From: Halomonas sp.
Lineage (GTDB): Bacteria > Pseudomonadota > Gammaproteobacteria > Pseudomonadales > Halomonadaceae
Reading direction: 5' to 3'
Length of the DNA: 37,407 bases
Assembly: GCA_020201075.1 (NCBI GenBank)
Contig: JAIVHL010000128.1
Span: forward strand, 1 to 37,407
A model generated the notes under the pieces. That model was not told the DNA's origin, ran no database searches, and worked only from the letters and a program-made list of their open reading frames with translations. Shown here one piece after another: positions 9,167 to 18,064 of the stretch (within the stretch, counting starts at the first letter, position 1; each line of letters starts with the position of its first letter). The position numbers were made by a program, and so were the translations under genes.

Positions 9167-9864
9167 CGCTGCTCACCCAGAAGGTCCGCGATCTCGAGGC
9201 GGCGGTGGCCGCCATTCCACAGGGGGCGACGATCATGGTCGGCGGCTTCGGCTCGCCGGGCACCCCCTTCGCCCTGCTCGACGCCCTGCTGGCCTGCGGC
9301 CAGGGCGAGCTCACCCTGATCAAGAACGACGCCAACGAACCGGGTATCGGCATCGGCAGGCTGATCGAGGCCGGGCGCGTCCGACGGCTGATTACTTCGC
9401 ACCTGGGGCTCAACCGCACCGCCATCGAGGCGATGAATGCCGGGCGGCTCGAGGTGAGTTTTCATCCCCAGGGCCTGCTCGCCGAGAAGATTCGCTGCGC
9501 CGGCGCCGGTCACGGCGGCTTTCTCACCGACATCGGCCAGGGCACCGAGATCGCCGAGGACCGCCGAGAGATCGAGATCGACGGCCGCACCTGGGGCATC
9601 GAGCCGGCCCTGCATGCGGACGTCGCCCTGGTGCACGCCGAGCGGGCCGATCGCTACGGCAACCTGATCTATCGCGCCACCGCCAGCAACTTCAACCCGC
9701 TGATGGCCATGGCCGCCGATCAGGTGATCGCCCAGACCTACCGCCTCGATGCGCCCGGCGAGCTGCCCATCGACGCTATCCATACCCCCTGCGCCTTCGT
9801 CAGCCAGGTGGTGCGGGTCGACCGAGCCACCAGTGAACAGGGAGTTCGCCAGCATGAGCTCTGA
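9163..9864 (+). CDS. CoA-transferase subunit A (3-oxoacid CoA-transferase family)
   Basis: ATGA overlap with the preceding gene; MTLLTQKVRDLEAAVAAIPQGATIMVGGFGSPGTPFALLDALL...GIEPALHADVALVHAERADRYGNLIYR. Confidence 0.92.
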   Translation: MTLLTQKVRDLEAAVAAIPQGATIMVGGFGSPGTPFALLDALLACGQGELTLIKNDANEPGIGIGRLIEAGRVRRLITSHLGLNRTAIEAMNAGRLEVSFHPQGLLAEKIRCAGAGHGGFLTDIGQGTEIAEDRREIEIDGRTWGIEPALHADVALVHAERADRYGNLIYRATASNFNPLMAMAADQVIAQTYRLDAPGELPIDAIHTPCAFVSQVVRVDRATSEQGVRQHEL

Positions 9865-10507
9865 TACGCAGCGCATTCTGACCCGAGCCGCCCGGGAGGT
9901 GATCCCCGGCCAGATCGTCAATCTCGGCATCGGCCTGCCGACCCGACTCTTTCACTATCTGCCCGACGAAATGGAGGTGCTGGTGCACTCCGAAAACGGC
10001 GTGCTGGGCTGCCGGCCGCGCCGCGACGACGAGGCGCCGGACCACGATATGATCGATTCTGGCGGGGCCTACATCACCACTCGCCCCGGGGCCAGCGTCT
10101 TCGACAGCGCCACCTCCTTCGCCATGATCCGACGCAGCCGGGTCGACCTCACCTTCATGGGCGCCTTCGAGGTCGACGCCGCCGGCAACCTGGCCAACTG
10201 GAAGATACCCGGAAAGTTCTCACCCGGCATCGGCGGCGCCATGGAGCTGGCTCAGAAGGTCAAGCGGCTGGTGGTGCTCTGCTCCCACAATGACAAACAC
10301 GGCAACCCCAAGATCCTCCAGCGCTGTCGCTTGCCGCTCACCGCTAGCGGCTGCGTGTCGCGCATCATCACCGACAAGGCGGTGATGGACGTGACCCCCG
10401 AGGGTCTACGTGTGGTGGAGATCGCCGAGGGCCTCGACCCGGCCGATCTGCAGGCGGCGACGGAAGCCCCGCTAATCATCGACGAATCACGGCTGGGGAG
10501 ATTCTGA
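9854..10507 (+). CDS. CoA-transferase subunit B
   Basis: VIPGQIVNLGIGLPTRLFHYLPDEMEVLVHSENGVLGC (catalytic SENG motif); overlaps subunit A. Confidence 0.93.
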   Translation: MSSDTQRILTRAAREVIPGQIVNLGIGLPTRLFHYLPDEMEVLVHSENGVLGCRPRRDDEAPDHDMIDSGGAYITTRPGASVFDSATSFAMIRRSRVDLTFMGAFEVDAAGNLANWKIPGKFSPGIGGAMELAQKVKRLVVLCSHNDKHGNPKILQRCRLPLTASGCVSRIITDKAVMDVTPEGLRVVEIAEGLDPADLQAATEAPLIIDESRLGRF

Positions 10508-11790
10508 TGCTGGATGACGCCGAGAAACGCATCGTCGCCGCCTGCGACGCGCTTATGGACGACACCCTGGCGCTGACTTGTGACCTGGTGCGCGGCTACA
10601 GCGTGCTGGGCCAGGAGCATGGGGCGCTGGACACCATGGAGGCCTGGCTCAAACGGCTCGACCTGCCGGCGACCCGGGTGCCGCTGGACGCCCCGGGGTT
10701 TGCCGAGCACCCCCACCGAGTGCCCACCGAGTGGGACAGCGCCGGTCGCTACAACCTGGTCTCGCGGCTCAATCCCGATGCCAGCGGTCCGCACCTGGTG
10801 TTCAACGGCCATCTGGACGTGGTACCCGCTGAGCCCATCGACATGTGGACCCGTCCGCCCTGGGAGCCCTGGGAGCAGGACGGCTGGCTCTACGGCCGCG
10901 GTGCCGGCGACATGAAGGCCGGCATCGCCGCCATGGTCATGGCGGTGCAGGCGGTACGCCAGGCCGGCGTGACCATCGACTTCCCGCTAACCCTGCAGAC
11001 GGTAATCGAGGAGGAATGCACCGGCAACGGCGCTCTGGCCTGCCTGCATCAGGGCTATAGCGGCGACTTCGTGCTGATCCCTGAGCCCTTCGGCGCCCGA
11101 ATCTACAGCGGTCAGGTGGGTGTGCTGTGGTTCCGCATGCAGATCGAGGGCCTGCCGGCTCACGTGCTCGACACCGCCGCCGGCCGCAACGCTATCGAGA
11201 CCCTGCAGCTCTACCTGCCGGCGCTCAAGGCCCTGGAAGAGGAGATCAACGCCCTGCCCCGCCCGGCGCCCTACGTCGACCATCCCCATCCCTTCAATCT
11301 CAGCATCGGTCGGGTAGAGGGCGGCAACTGGGCCTCCAGCGTGCCGGCCCACGCCATCCTCGAGGGGCGCGTCGGCTTTCCGCCGGGGATGACGCCCGAC
11401 GACGCCATGGGGCGGGTGCGCGAAACCCTTGCCGCTCGCCATGCCGAGCTTGACGATGCTACCCCGGCGCCCCGGGTCAGCTTCCATGGCTTCCGCTCAG
11501 AAGGGCACCTGGTCGACCTCGACACCCCGGGCATCCGGCTACTCTCGGAGTGCCACGAAGCGCTGCTTGGCGAGCCGCCGGCCCACTACCTTTCCACCTG
11601 CACCACCGACCTGCGCGCCTTCCACGTTTCGGGCGAGATCAACGGCACCTGCTACGGCCCGGTCGCCCAGCGCATCCATGGCGTGGACGAGTGCGTCGAC
11701 ATCGACTCCATCCGCCACGTGCTGACCACCTACGCGCTGTTCATCCACCGCTGGGCGCGCCTGACCGACCCCAAGGAGCCGACTCCATGA
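10507..11790 (+). CDS. ArgE/DapE family (M20) deacylase
   Basis: LVFNGHLDVVPAEP, WLYGRGAGDMKAGIAAMVMAV, VIEEECTGNGALACL, IHGVDECVDIDSI metal-binding motifs. Confidence 0.93.
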   Translation: MLDDAEKRIVAACDALMDDTLALTCDLVRGYSVLGQEHGALDTMEAWLKRLDLPATRVPLDAPGFAEHPHRVPTEWDSAGRYNLVSRLNPDASGPHLVFNGHLDVVPAEPIDMWTRPPWEPWEQDGWLYGRGAGDMKAGIAAMVMAVQAVRQAGVTIDFPLTLQTVIEEECTGNGALACLHQGYSGDFVLIPEPFGARIYSGQVGVLWFRMQIEGLPAHVLDTAAGRNAIETLQLYLPALKALEEEINALPRPAPYVDHPHPFNLSIGRVEGGNWASSVPAHAILEGRVGFPPGMTPDDAMGRVRETLAARHAELDDATPAPRVSFHGFRSEGHLVDLDTPGIRLLSECHEALLGEPPAHYLSTCTTDLRAFHVSGEINGTCYGPVAQRIHGVDECVDIDSIRHVLTTYALFIHRWARLTDPKEPTP

Positions 11791-12977
11791 GAAACGTCTA
11801 TCTCGCCGACTATGCCCGCAGCGCCTTCACCCGTGCGCATCCCCGCAAGCCAGAGCTGGATGGCTGGGCCGACACTCGCAGCGACGCTCTGCTGGCTGCC
11901 GTGATCGACGGCCTGCTCGTGCGAGGCGACCTCGACGGCGCCGCCGTGGAGGACCTCAGCGTCGGCTGCGCCCTGCCGGTCAAGGAGCAGTGGAGCTTCG
12001 GTGGACGCTACCCGCTGTGGCTAGCCGAGCGCCTGGGCGAGCGGGGCCGCGCCTGTGCCACCCGCCAAATCGACCAGCAGTGCGGCTCGGGGCTGGCGGC
12101 CCTACGCAGCACCGCCCGTGAGATACAGGCGGGTGCCATTGAGGTCGGCATCGCCGGCGGCGTCGAGAACATGACCCGGGTGCCCATGGGCCCGGCGCTA
12201 TTCAAGGAAGGCGTGCTGACCAGCCCGGCCGCGCTGCAGGAAGCCGACTGGCTGGAGCTTGGGGTGGCTCTGAACATGGGCGTGACCGCCGAGCGCCTGG
12301 CCGAAGCCGCGGGCATCGGGCGCGAGGCCATGGATGCCTTCGCCCTGGCCTCGCACCAACGAGCCGCCGCGGCCGATGCCGAGGGGCGCTTCAACGGCGA
12401 GCGCCTGATGCTGGCCAATGCTGCCGGCGAGCGCATCGCCCGGGATGCCAATGTCCGCGCCGATACCACTGCTGAGCGTCTGGCCGGCCTCGACCCGGTG
12501 TTCCTGGAAGGCGGCCGGGTGACCGCCGGCAACAGCTCTCCGCTCACCTCCGGGGCCGCCGCCGCCCTGCTGATGTCCGAGGAGGCCCTAACGCACCATG
12601 GCGCAACGCCCCTCGCTCGAGTGGTGGGCATTGCCGACTGCGGCGTCGCTCCTGAACAGATGGGCGCCGGGGCGGCGGCGGCCATTCAGCGCGTGCTGGA
12701 TCAGACTGGCCTGGGCGTCGCTGATATCGATTACTGGGAGATCAACGAGGCCTTCGCTGCGGTGCCGCTGCACGCCACGGGCGAGCTCGCGCTAGACCCC
12801 GAACGAGTCAACGTCTGGGGCGGTGCCCTGGCGCTGGGTCACCCTCTCGGCGCCACCGGGATCCGCCTTGCCGGAACGCTGGCGCGAATATTGCAGTTCG
12901 AAAAGAAGCGCTTCGGCTGTGCGGCCGCCTGCATCGGCGGCGGCCAGGGCATCGCCCTGCTGCTTGAACGAGCGTGA
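11787..12977 (+). CDS. Thiolase family protein (acetyl-CoA C-acyltransferase)
   Basis: ATGA start overlap; RQIDQQCGSGLAAL (nucleophilic Cys), GGVENMTRVPM, YWEINEAFAAVPL, NVWGGALALGHPLGATG, AACIGGGQGIALLLE. Confidence 0.95.
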   Translation: MRNVYLADYARSAFTRAHPRKPELDGWADTRSDALLAAVIDGLLVRGDLDGAAVEDLSVGCALPVKEQWSFGGRYPLWLAERLGERGRACATRQIDQQCGSGLAALRSTAREIQAGAIEVGIAGGVENMTRVPMGPALFKEGVLTSPAALQEADWLELGVALNMGVTAERLAEAAGIGREAMDAFALASHQRAAAADAEGRFNGERLMLANAAGERIARDANVRADTTAERLAGLDPVFLEGGRVTAGNSSPLTSGAAAALLMSEEALTHHGATPLARVVGIADCGVAPEQMGAGAAAAIQRVLDQTGLGVADIDYWEINEAFAAVPLHATGELALDPERVNVWGGALALGHPLGATGIRLAGTLARILQFEKKRFGCAAACIGGGQGIALLLERA

Positions 12978-13062
12978 CCCGCACAGGCAAAAACGTCCTG
13001 TGCCTCATTTCCATCAGCCATCATCAGGAGGTAACCGCTAGAACCCAGAACGTCACCCGACA

Positions 13063-13116
13063 CCACTGAACAAACCAACTCCACTGAACAAAACAAATCC
13101 ACTGAACAAAACAACT
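13063..13116. repeat. 18-bp tandem repeat, 3 copies (ccactgaacaaaacaact) in the leader upstream of the ABC substrate-binding gene
   Basis: ccactgaacaaaccaact, ccactgaacaaaacaaat, ccactgaacaaaacaact at 13063, 13081 and 13099. Confidence 0.95.
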
Positions 13117-13137
13117 CCACAACAAGCAGGCATCGAC

Positions 13138-13941
13138 ATGAAAAATCACAATACGTCTTTCCATCGTCCCCTTATCGGCGCCATGGCGCTGCTGGGCGCC
13201 ATTTCCCTGGTCAGCTTGCAGGTCCAGGCCCGGGATCTTCCCGAGATCCAGGATGACGTCTTCCAGGTCGTCAATTCCGGCGCCTACCCGCCCTTCAGCT
13301 ATGTGGACACGGGCGGCAACCTGATCGGTTTCGATGTGGATATTGCCGAAGCCCTGGCGGACAGAATGGGGGTCGAGGTGGACATCCAGACGTCGCCCTG
13401 GAACGGCATCGTTGCCGCCCTGGCCGGCGGTCGTTTCGACGCCTGCATCTGCAGCATGAGCGTCACGGAAGAGCGCGAGGAGGCCGTCGACTTCACCGAC
13501 CCCTACTACCGCTCGGGGCTCTCAATCTGGGTGCGGGACGAAACCGATGACATCAGCAGCATCGATGACTTCGAGGGCAAGCGAGTCGGCTCGACACTCG
13601 GCGAAACCGGCAATCAGTGGGCCACCGAGATGGCCGAGGGAAGGTGGCGCAACCAGACCTTCCAGGGCCTGCCCGACATGCTCAACGGGCTCACCAACGG
13701 GCGCGTCGACGTGATGATCGCCGATGATATTCCCGTCTATGTGGCCATCGGTGACGGGGATATCGCCATCAAGCAGATCGATGTCGGCGAGCTGCCCAGC
13801 TGGCCCGCCGCCATCGCCATCCAGAAGAATACGCCGCAGCTTAAGGCAGCGCTCAATACGGCGCTGACCGAGATCCGTGAGGACGGTACCTACCAGGCCA
13901 TCGTCGACAAATGGATCGGTGAAGGCGTCGAGTTCAATTAG
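13138..13941 (+). CDS. Polar amino acid ABC transporter substrate-binding protein
   Basis: Signal peptide; FQVVNSGAYPPFSYVDTGGNLIGFDVDIAEALADRMGVEVDIQTSPWNGIVAALAGGRFDACICSMSVTEEREEAVDFTDPYY (SBP family 3). Confidence 0.95.
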   Translation: MKNHNTSFHRPLIGAMALLGAISLVSLQVQARDLPEIQDDVFQVVNSGAYPPFSYVDTGGNLIGFDVDIAEALADRMGVEVDIQTSPWNGIVAALAGGRFDACICSMSVTEEREEAVDFTDPYYRSGLSIWVRDETDDISSIDDFEGKRVGSTLGETGNQWATEMAEGRWRNQTFQGLPDMLNGLTNGRVDVMIADDIPVYVAIGDGDIAIKQIDVGELPSWPAAIAIQKNTPQLKAALNTALTEIREDGTYQAIVDKWIGEGVEFN

Positions 13942-13953
13942 AGGATCCCTCGA

Positions 13954-13975
13954 CAGCAGGGCGCGAGCCCTGCTG
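13954..13975 (+). promoter_or_regulatory. Intercistronic hairpin (9-bp stem, GCGA tetraloop) between SBP and permease genes
   Basis: cagcagggc-gcga-gccctgctg, followed by ctttc. Confidence 0.75.
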
Positions 13976-14019
13976 CTTTCAAACCTTCCTGACAACTCGA
14001 CAACAGGATAGAAGGGATC

Positions 14020-14676
14020 ATGGACATCAATCTGATGATCGAGATCGCGCCGCTGCTGGTGAAGGCGGCCTGGGTGACCGTGGACATCTCCGCGCGCGCC
14101 CTGTTCTTCGGTTTCATTATCGCCTCGGCGCTGGTGGCGCTGCGCACCTCGCGCATCCCGCCCGTTCGCTGGCTGGCCCGCGCCTATATCAGCGTGGTGC
14201 GCGGCACGCCCTATTTCGTGCAGCTCCTGCTGGTCTTCTACGGTGGCCCCGCCATTGGCCTGCGCCTGGATCCCTTCACCTGCGGTGTTGTGGTCGGCGC
14301 CTTCAACATCGGCGCCTACATGAGCGAAGCCATGCGCGGCGCCATCGAGTCGGTGGACAGCGGCCAGAGCGAGGCGTCGCGCTCCTTGGGCTTCGGCCGC
14401 CTGGCCACCCTGCAACACATCATCCTGCCCCAGGCGGCGGCCCTGATGATCCGCTCGGTAGGAGTGCTGGGCATCATTCTGGTCAAGAACTCCTCGCTGG
14501 TATCGATCATCTCGGTGGTCGAGCTGACCTATCAGGCCCAGCGGCTGATCGGCTCCACTTACAAGCCCCTGGAAGTCTTCATGCTCAGCGCGCTGATGTA
14601 CATCGTCATCATCTATGCGGTCATGGGCATCGTGGAATTCCTCTATCGACGGGCCACTCGCTACACCTTCCTGTAA
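14020..14676 (+). CDS. Amino acid ABC transporter permease
   Basis: ISVVRGTPYFVQLLLVFYGG; EAMRGAIESVDSGQSEASRSLGFGRLATLQHIILPQAAALM (EAA motif). Confidence 0.95.
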   Translation: MDINLMIEIAPLLVKAAWVTVDISARALFFGFIIASALVALRTSRIPPVRWLARAYISVVRGTPYFVQLLLVFYGGPAIGLRLDPFTCGVVVGAFNIGAYMSEAMRGAIESVDSGQSEASRSLGFGRLATLQHIILPQAAALMIRSVGVLGIILVKNSSLVSIISVVELTYQAQRLIGSTYKPLEVFMLSALMYIVIIYAVMGIVEFLYRRATRYTFL

Positions 14677-14721
14677 CACATGCCGGGCACTTAGCCGGGC
14701 CACAACTACCAGGATAGCCGC

Positions 14722-15375
14722 ATGGAATTCGACTTCAGCCCCGTCATTGACTACTGGCCCACCCTGCTCCAGGGCGTCGGCGTCACCCTGCTGATCGGCC
14801 TGGCCGTCGCCGTGATGTCGATCATCGGCGGCCAGATCGTGGCGGTCATCACGCTGTATACCCGCAAGATGGTGAACTGGCCGCTGCGCTTCTTCATCTG
14901 GCTGTTCATGACCACACCGCTGCTGCTTCAGCTGTATTTCCTGTATTTCGGTATCGGCGAGTGGATACTCATACCGGCGATCGTGGTGGGGGTTCTAGGC
15001 CTGGGCTTTCACTACATGGCCTATAACGCCGATATCTTCATCGCCACCATCAAGTCGGTCTCGAGCGGCCAATATGAAGCATCGCGCTCACTGGGTTTCG
15101 GCCACCTCCGCACGCTCCTGTATATCATTCTCCCCCAGGCCTTCTATCGCGCCCTGCCCCAGCTGAGCAACAACATGATCATCATGGTCAAGGACATTTC
15201 GGTGCTGTCGGCCATCGGCATCGGCGAGATGGTCTATGCCTCGCAGTACGCCATCAGCGTGACCTTCCGGCCCTTCGAGTTCTACATCACCATCGCCGTC
15301 ATCTACTACCTGATCAATCTGATGATGGAAGCCGGCCAGACGTGGATCGAACGTCGCGCCGCCTATCGCAGCTAA
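14722..15375 (+). CDS. Amino acid ABC transporter permease
   Basis: FMTTPLLLQLYFLYFG; IKSVSSGQYEASRSLGFGHLRTLLYIILPQAFYRALPQL (EAA motif). Confidence 0.95.
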   Translation: MEFDFSPVIDYWPTLLQGVGVTLLIGLAVAVMSIIGGQIVAVITLYTRKMVNWPLRFFIWLFMTTPLLLQLYFLYFGIGEWILIPAIVVGVLGLGFHYMAYNADIFIATIKSVSSGQYEASRSLGFGHLRTLLYIILPQAFYRALPQLSNNMIIMVKDISVLSAIGIGEMVYASQYAISVTFRPFEFYITIAVIYYLINLMMEAGQTWIERRAAYRS

Positions 15376-15387
15376 CGAGGACGTCAT

Positions 15388-16167
15388 ATGACACAAACAC
15401 CAGAGACCCCGATGGTCGAGCTCAAGGGAATCAAGAAACGCTTCGGCGACCTGGAAGTGCTCAAGGGCATCGACCTCAGCGTAGATCGCGGCAAGATCAT
15501 CTCCATCATCGGCCCGTCAGGCTCGGGAAAAAGCACCCTGCTGCGCTCCGTCAACAATCTGGAAGTGATCGACGAGGGCACCATCCTGCTGGATGGCGTT
15601 CAGGTCAATCGGCCCGACCTGAAGGGCCTGGCCTACGAGAAACACATCAACCATATCCGCCAAAACATGGGCATGGTGTTCCAGCACTTCAATCTGTTTC
15701 CTCATCTTTCGACACTGGAAAACGTGACGCTGGCGCCCAGGAAGCTCAAGGGGATGAGCGCCAGGGAAGCTCAGGAGCTGGGCATGGAGCTGCTCGAGCG
15801 CGTAGGCCTGGCAGACAAGGCGCAGGTCTACCCGAGCGCGCTCTCCGGTGGCCAGAAACAGCGGGTGGCCATCGCCCGGGCGCTGGCCATGCGTCCCAAG
15901 GTCATGCTCTTCGACGAGGCCACCTCGGCGCTCGACCCCGAACTGGTCGAGGAGGTAAACCTTGTCGTGAAGGGTCTGGCCGAGGAGCATATGACCATGC
16001 TGATCGTCACCCATGAGATGACCTTTGCTCGCGACGTTTCCGACTGGACGATGTTCATGGATGGTGGCGTGGTGGTCGAGGCCAACACCCCCGAACACCT
16101 GTTCAGCCATCCCGACCAGGAACGCACCCAACACTTCCTGCGCAAGCACCTGGGGGCCCAGGCCTGA
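15388..16167 (+). CDS. Amino acid ABC transporter ATP-binding protein
   Basis: Walker A GPSGSGKST, signature LSGGQKQRVAIARALA, Walker B VMLFDEATSALDPE, VTHEM. Confidence 0.97.
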   Translation: MTQTPETPMVELKGIKKRFGDLEVLKGIDLSVDRGKIISIIGPSGSGKSTLLRSVNNLEVIDEGTILLDGVQVNRPDLKGLAYEKHINHIRQNMGMVFQHFNLFPHLSTLENVTLAPRKLKGMSAREAQELGMELLERVGLADKAQVYPSALSGGQKQRVAIARALAMRPKVMLFDEATSALDPELVEEVNLVVKGLAEEHMTMLIVTHEMTFARDVSDWTMFMDGGVVVEANTPEHLFSHPDQERTQHFLRKHLGAQA

Positions 16168-16431
16168 TCTGGCGACTAACCGGGAAGCAACAATGAGCGC
16201 TTTGCATCGCCGATGTCACAGAGATCGGCTTTCCTAAAGGGGCAAGATGCGCGTTCGCATCGTGGCGCTCACCACAATAAAAGCTATTACAGAATAACCG
16301 GATGGTGTCAGGGGAGCTGATCGGTCCAGGCAGCACAACTTGACCACTGCATTAAAGGTGGTCTTCGGCGAAGGGCAGATAGCAGAAAAAAAGGGGGAGA
16401 CAGGCTTGGAAAACATGGGGGCACAAATGGA

Positions 16432-16541
16432 GGCGGCCCCGACAGCCACATCCCGGCACACGCGACCACCACTACCGTTGCTCCCTTCCGGGCCTGGCGG
16501 GGTTTGCGGCTTAGCATTGCGGGAGGACCGACAGGGCCACC
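16432..16541 (-). ncRNA. ffs: Signal recognition particle RNA, small bacterial type (4.5S)
   Basis: Reverse complement reads ggtggccctgtcggtcctcccgcaatgctaagccgcaaaccccgccaggcccggaagggagcaacggtagtggtggtcgcgtgtgccgggatgtggctgtcggggccgcc: conserved apical loop with GGAAG, cgtgtgccgggatg segment, complementary ends. Confidence 0.95.
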
Positions 16542-16622
16542 ATAAATCGTCGTCTTTGACCTAGACGTCGATGACTCGGCAGTTGCGACGTTGGCGATCA
16601 ACGTCTTGCTGAGTGCGGGCGC

Positions 16623-16651
16623 ACTATATCAATGCCGGAGACAGTGGGCAA
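16623..16651 (-). promoter_or_regulatory. Candidate sigma70 promoter for the SRP RNA transcript (TTGCCC-N17-TATAGT)
   Basis: Minus strand: ttgccc (16651-16646), 17-nt spacer, tatagt (16628-16623), ~80 nt upstream of the mature SRP RNA 5' end. Confidence 0.6.
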
Positions 16652-16795
16652 GGGGCGAATCCATCAGCGCATCGGGATGAACCCGTCCCATCGTTGCTGT
16701 ATCGTTTGCTTCGTTTTTTTCCGCACCAAGGCCTGTATATGCTTGCATATCGGCCGGCCTGGGCAATTGTCCATTTCCCCACCGGGAGACACTTC

Positions 16796-18019
16796 ATGAC
16801 AAAGGATCCGAACAAGGGTTACATCGCTCTGCTTGGCTGGAGTCTTAACGCCATCGAAGCCGCCGAAAACTTCGACCGTCGCTACGTGGTGGTCGCGCCC
16901 GACTGGGCCGAGGAGTACTGCCAGAAGCACGACATCCCCTATGTGTCCTGGAACTTCGAGCGTTTGAACGACCGCTCCCTGGAGATCGCCGAGACCCTCA
17001 AGGAACTGGGCGTCGACGTAGCGATACCGATGTTCGAGGAGACCGTGGAGTGGGCAGGCGCCATCAACTCGGTGCTGCTCGACAATCCTCGCCTCTACGG
17101 GCAGTCGCTGCTGCTGCGCGACAAGGCGCTGATGAAGCGCCGCGCTCAGCTGGGCGGTATTCGCGTGGGCATCTTCGAGGAGGCGCATGACAAGGAGGAC
17201 GTCGTTCGTTTTCTCAAGCGGGTCAACCAGACCCTGCTCAAGCTCGACGGCGACCCCAACGACCCCATCCACCTCAAGGCCTTCGACAAGGCTGGCTGTC
17301 TGGGCCACAGGATGATCCGCACCCCGGACGAGGTCGACTCCATCCCGGACGAGGAATTCCCGGTGCTGATGGAATCCCACCTGGACGGCTGGGAATTCGC
17401 CGTGGAAGCGTGGATCCACAATGGCAAGATCGCCTTTCTCAATATCTCCGAGTACGTGACCCTGGGCTACTCGGTGTTTGTGCCGGCATCGCCTGAGCTC
17501 GAATATTATCGCCCGCAGATTGCCGCGCAGATCGAGAAACTGATCAAGACGTTCGACATCGAATTTGGCCTGATCCATCCAGAGTACTTCGTCACCAGCG
17601 ACGGCGAGATGTACTTTGGCGAAGTGGCTTACCGTCCGCCTGGGTTCAAGGTGTTCGAACTGCTCGAGCGGGTTTACGGCTTCAACGCCTACCAAGCCTC
17701 CATGCTGGTGTTCGATCCCAAGACCACTGCCGAAGAGGTCTCGGCGTTCTTCCCCGAAGAGGTGGTGGACGCCGACGGCTTTGCCGGTTGCTTCGGGGTC
17801 TATCCGCGCCGCCGCGTGGTCAACAAACTGGAGATTCCGGAAGAGGTCGAGGACGATCCCTACTTCGAGTCCCACGAGCTCACCGCACCGATGGAAGAGA
17901 CCGTCACCAAGCGAACCGCCTTCGGTACCCACTGGGGCCTGATATACTTCAAGGGCGACGAATCTGTACGCATGAAGGAATTGCTCAAGCATATGGAAGA
18001 GCTTGATTTTTATATCTGA
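16796..18019 (+). CDS. ATP-grasp domain-containing protein (putative carboxylate-amine ligase)
   Basis: MTKDPNKGYIALLGWSLNAIEAAENFDRRYVVVAP N-terminus, FPVLMESHLDGWEFAVEAWIHNGK, FGEVAYRPPGFKVFELLERVYGFNAYQA. The track ORF extends upstream to 16613 but ATG 16796 is more plausible. Confidence 0.85.
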   Translation: MTKDPNKGYIALLGWSLNAIEAAENFDRRYVVVAPDWAEEYCQKHDIPYVSWNFERLNDRSLEIAETLKELGVDVAIPMFEETVEWAGAINSVLLDNPRLYGQSLLLRDKALMKRRAQLGGIRVGIFEEAHDKEDVVRFLKRVNQTLLKLDGDPNDPIHLKAFDKAGCLGHRMIRTPDEVDSIPDEEFPVLMESHLDGWEFAVEAWIHNGKIAFLNISEYVTLGYSVFVPASPELEYYRPQIAAQIEKLIKTFDIEFGLIHPEYFVTSDGEMYFGEVAYRPPGFKVFELLERVYGFNAYQASMLVFDPKTTAEEVSAFFPEEVVDADGFAGCFGVYPRRRVVNKLEIPEEVEDDPYFESHELTAPMEETVTKRTAFGTHWGLIYFKGDESVRMKELLKHMEELDFYI

Positions 18020-18064
18020 TACAGGCGTCATGGCGATATGACATCCTGACGACAAGGAGTCGGC

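Noticed and set aside
12839-13120. 93-aa minus ORF with MELFCSVDLFCSVELVCSV repeats
   Set aside because: Created by the 18-bp leader repeats and antisense thiolase sequence
16432-16541. Region as a tRNA or riboswitch
   Set aside because: The conserved SRP RNA apical loop (ccaggcccggaagg) and pairing ends identify 4.5S RNA; no cloverleaf
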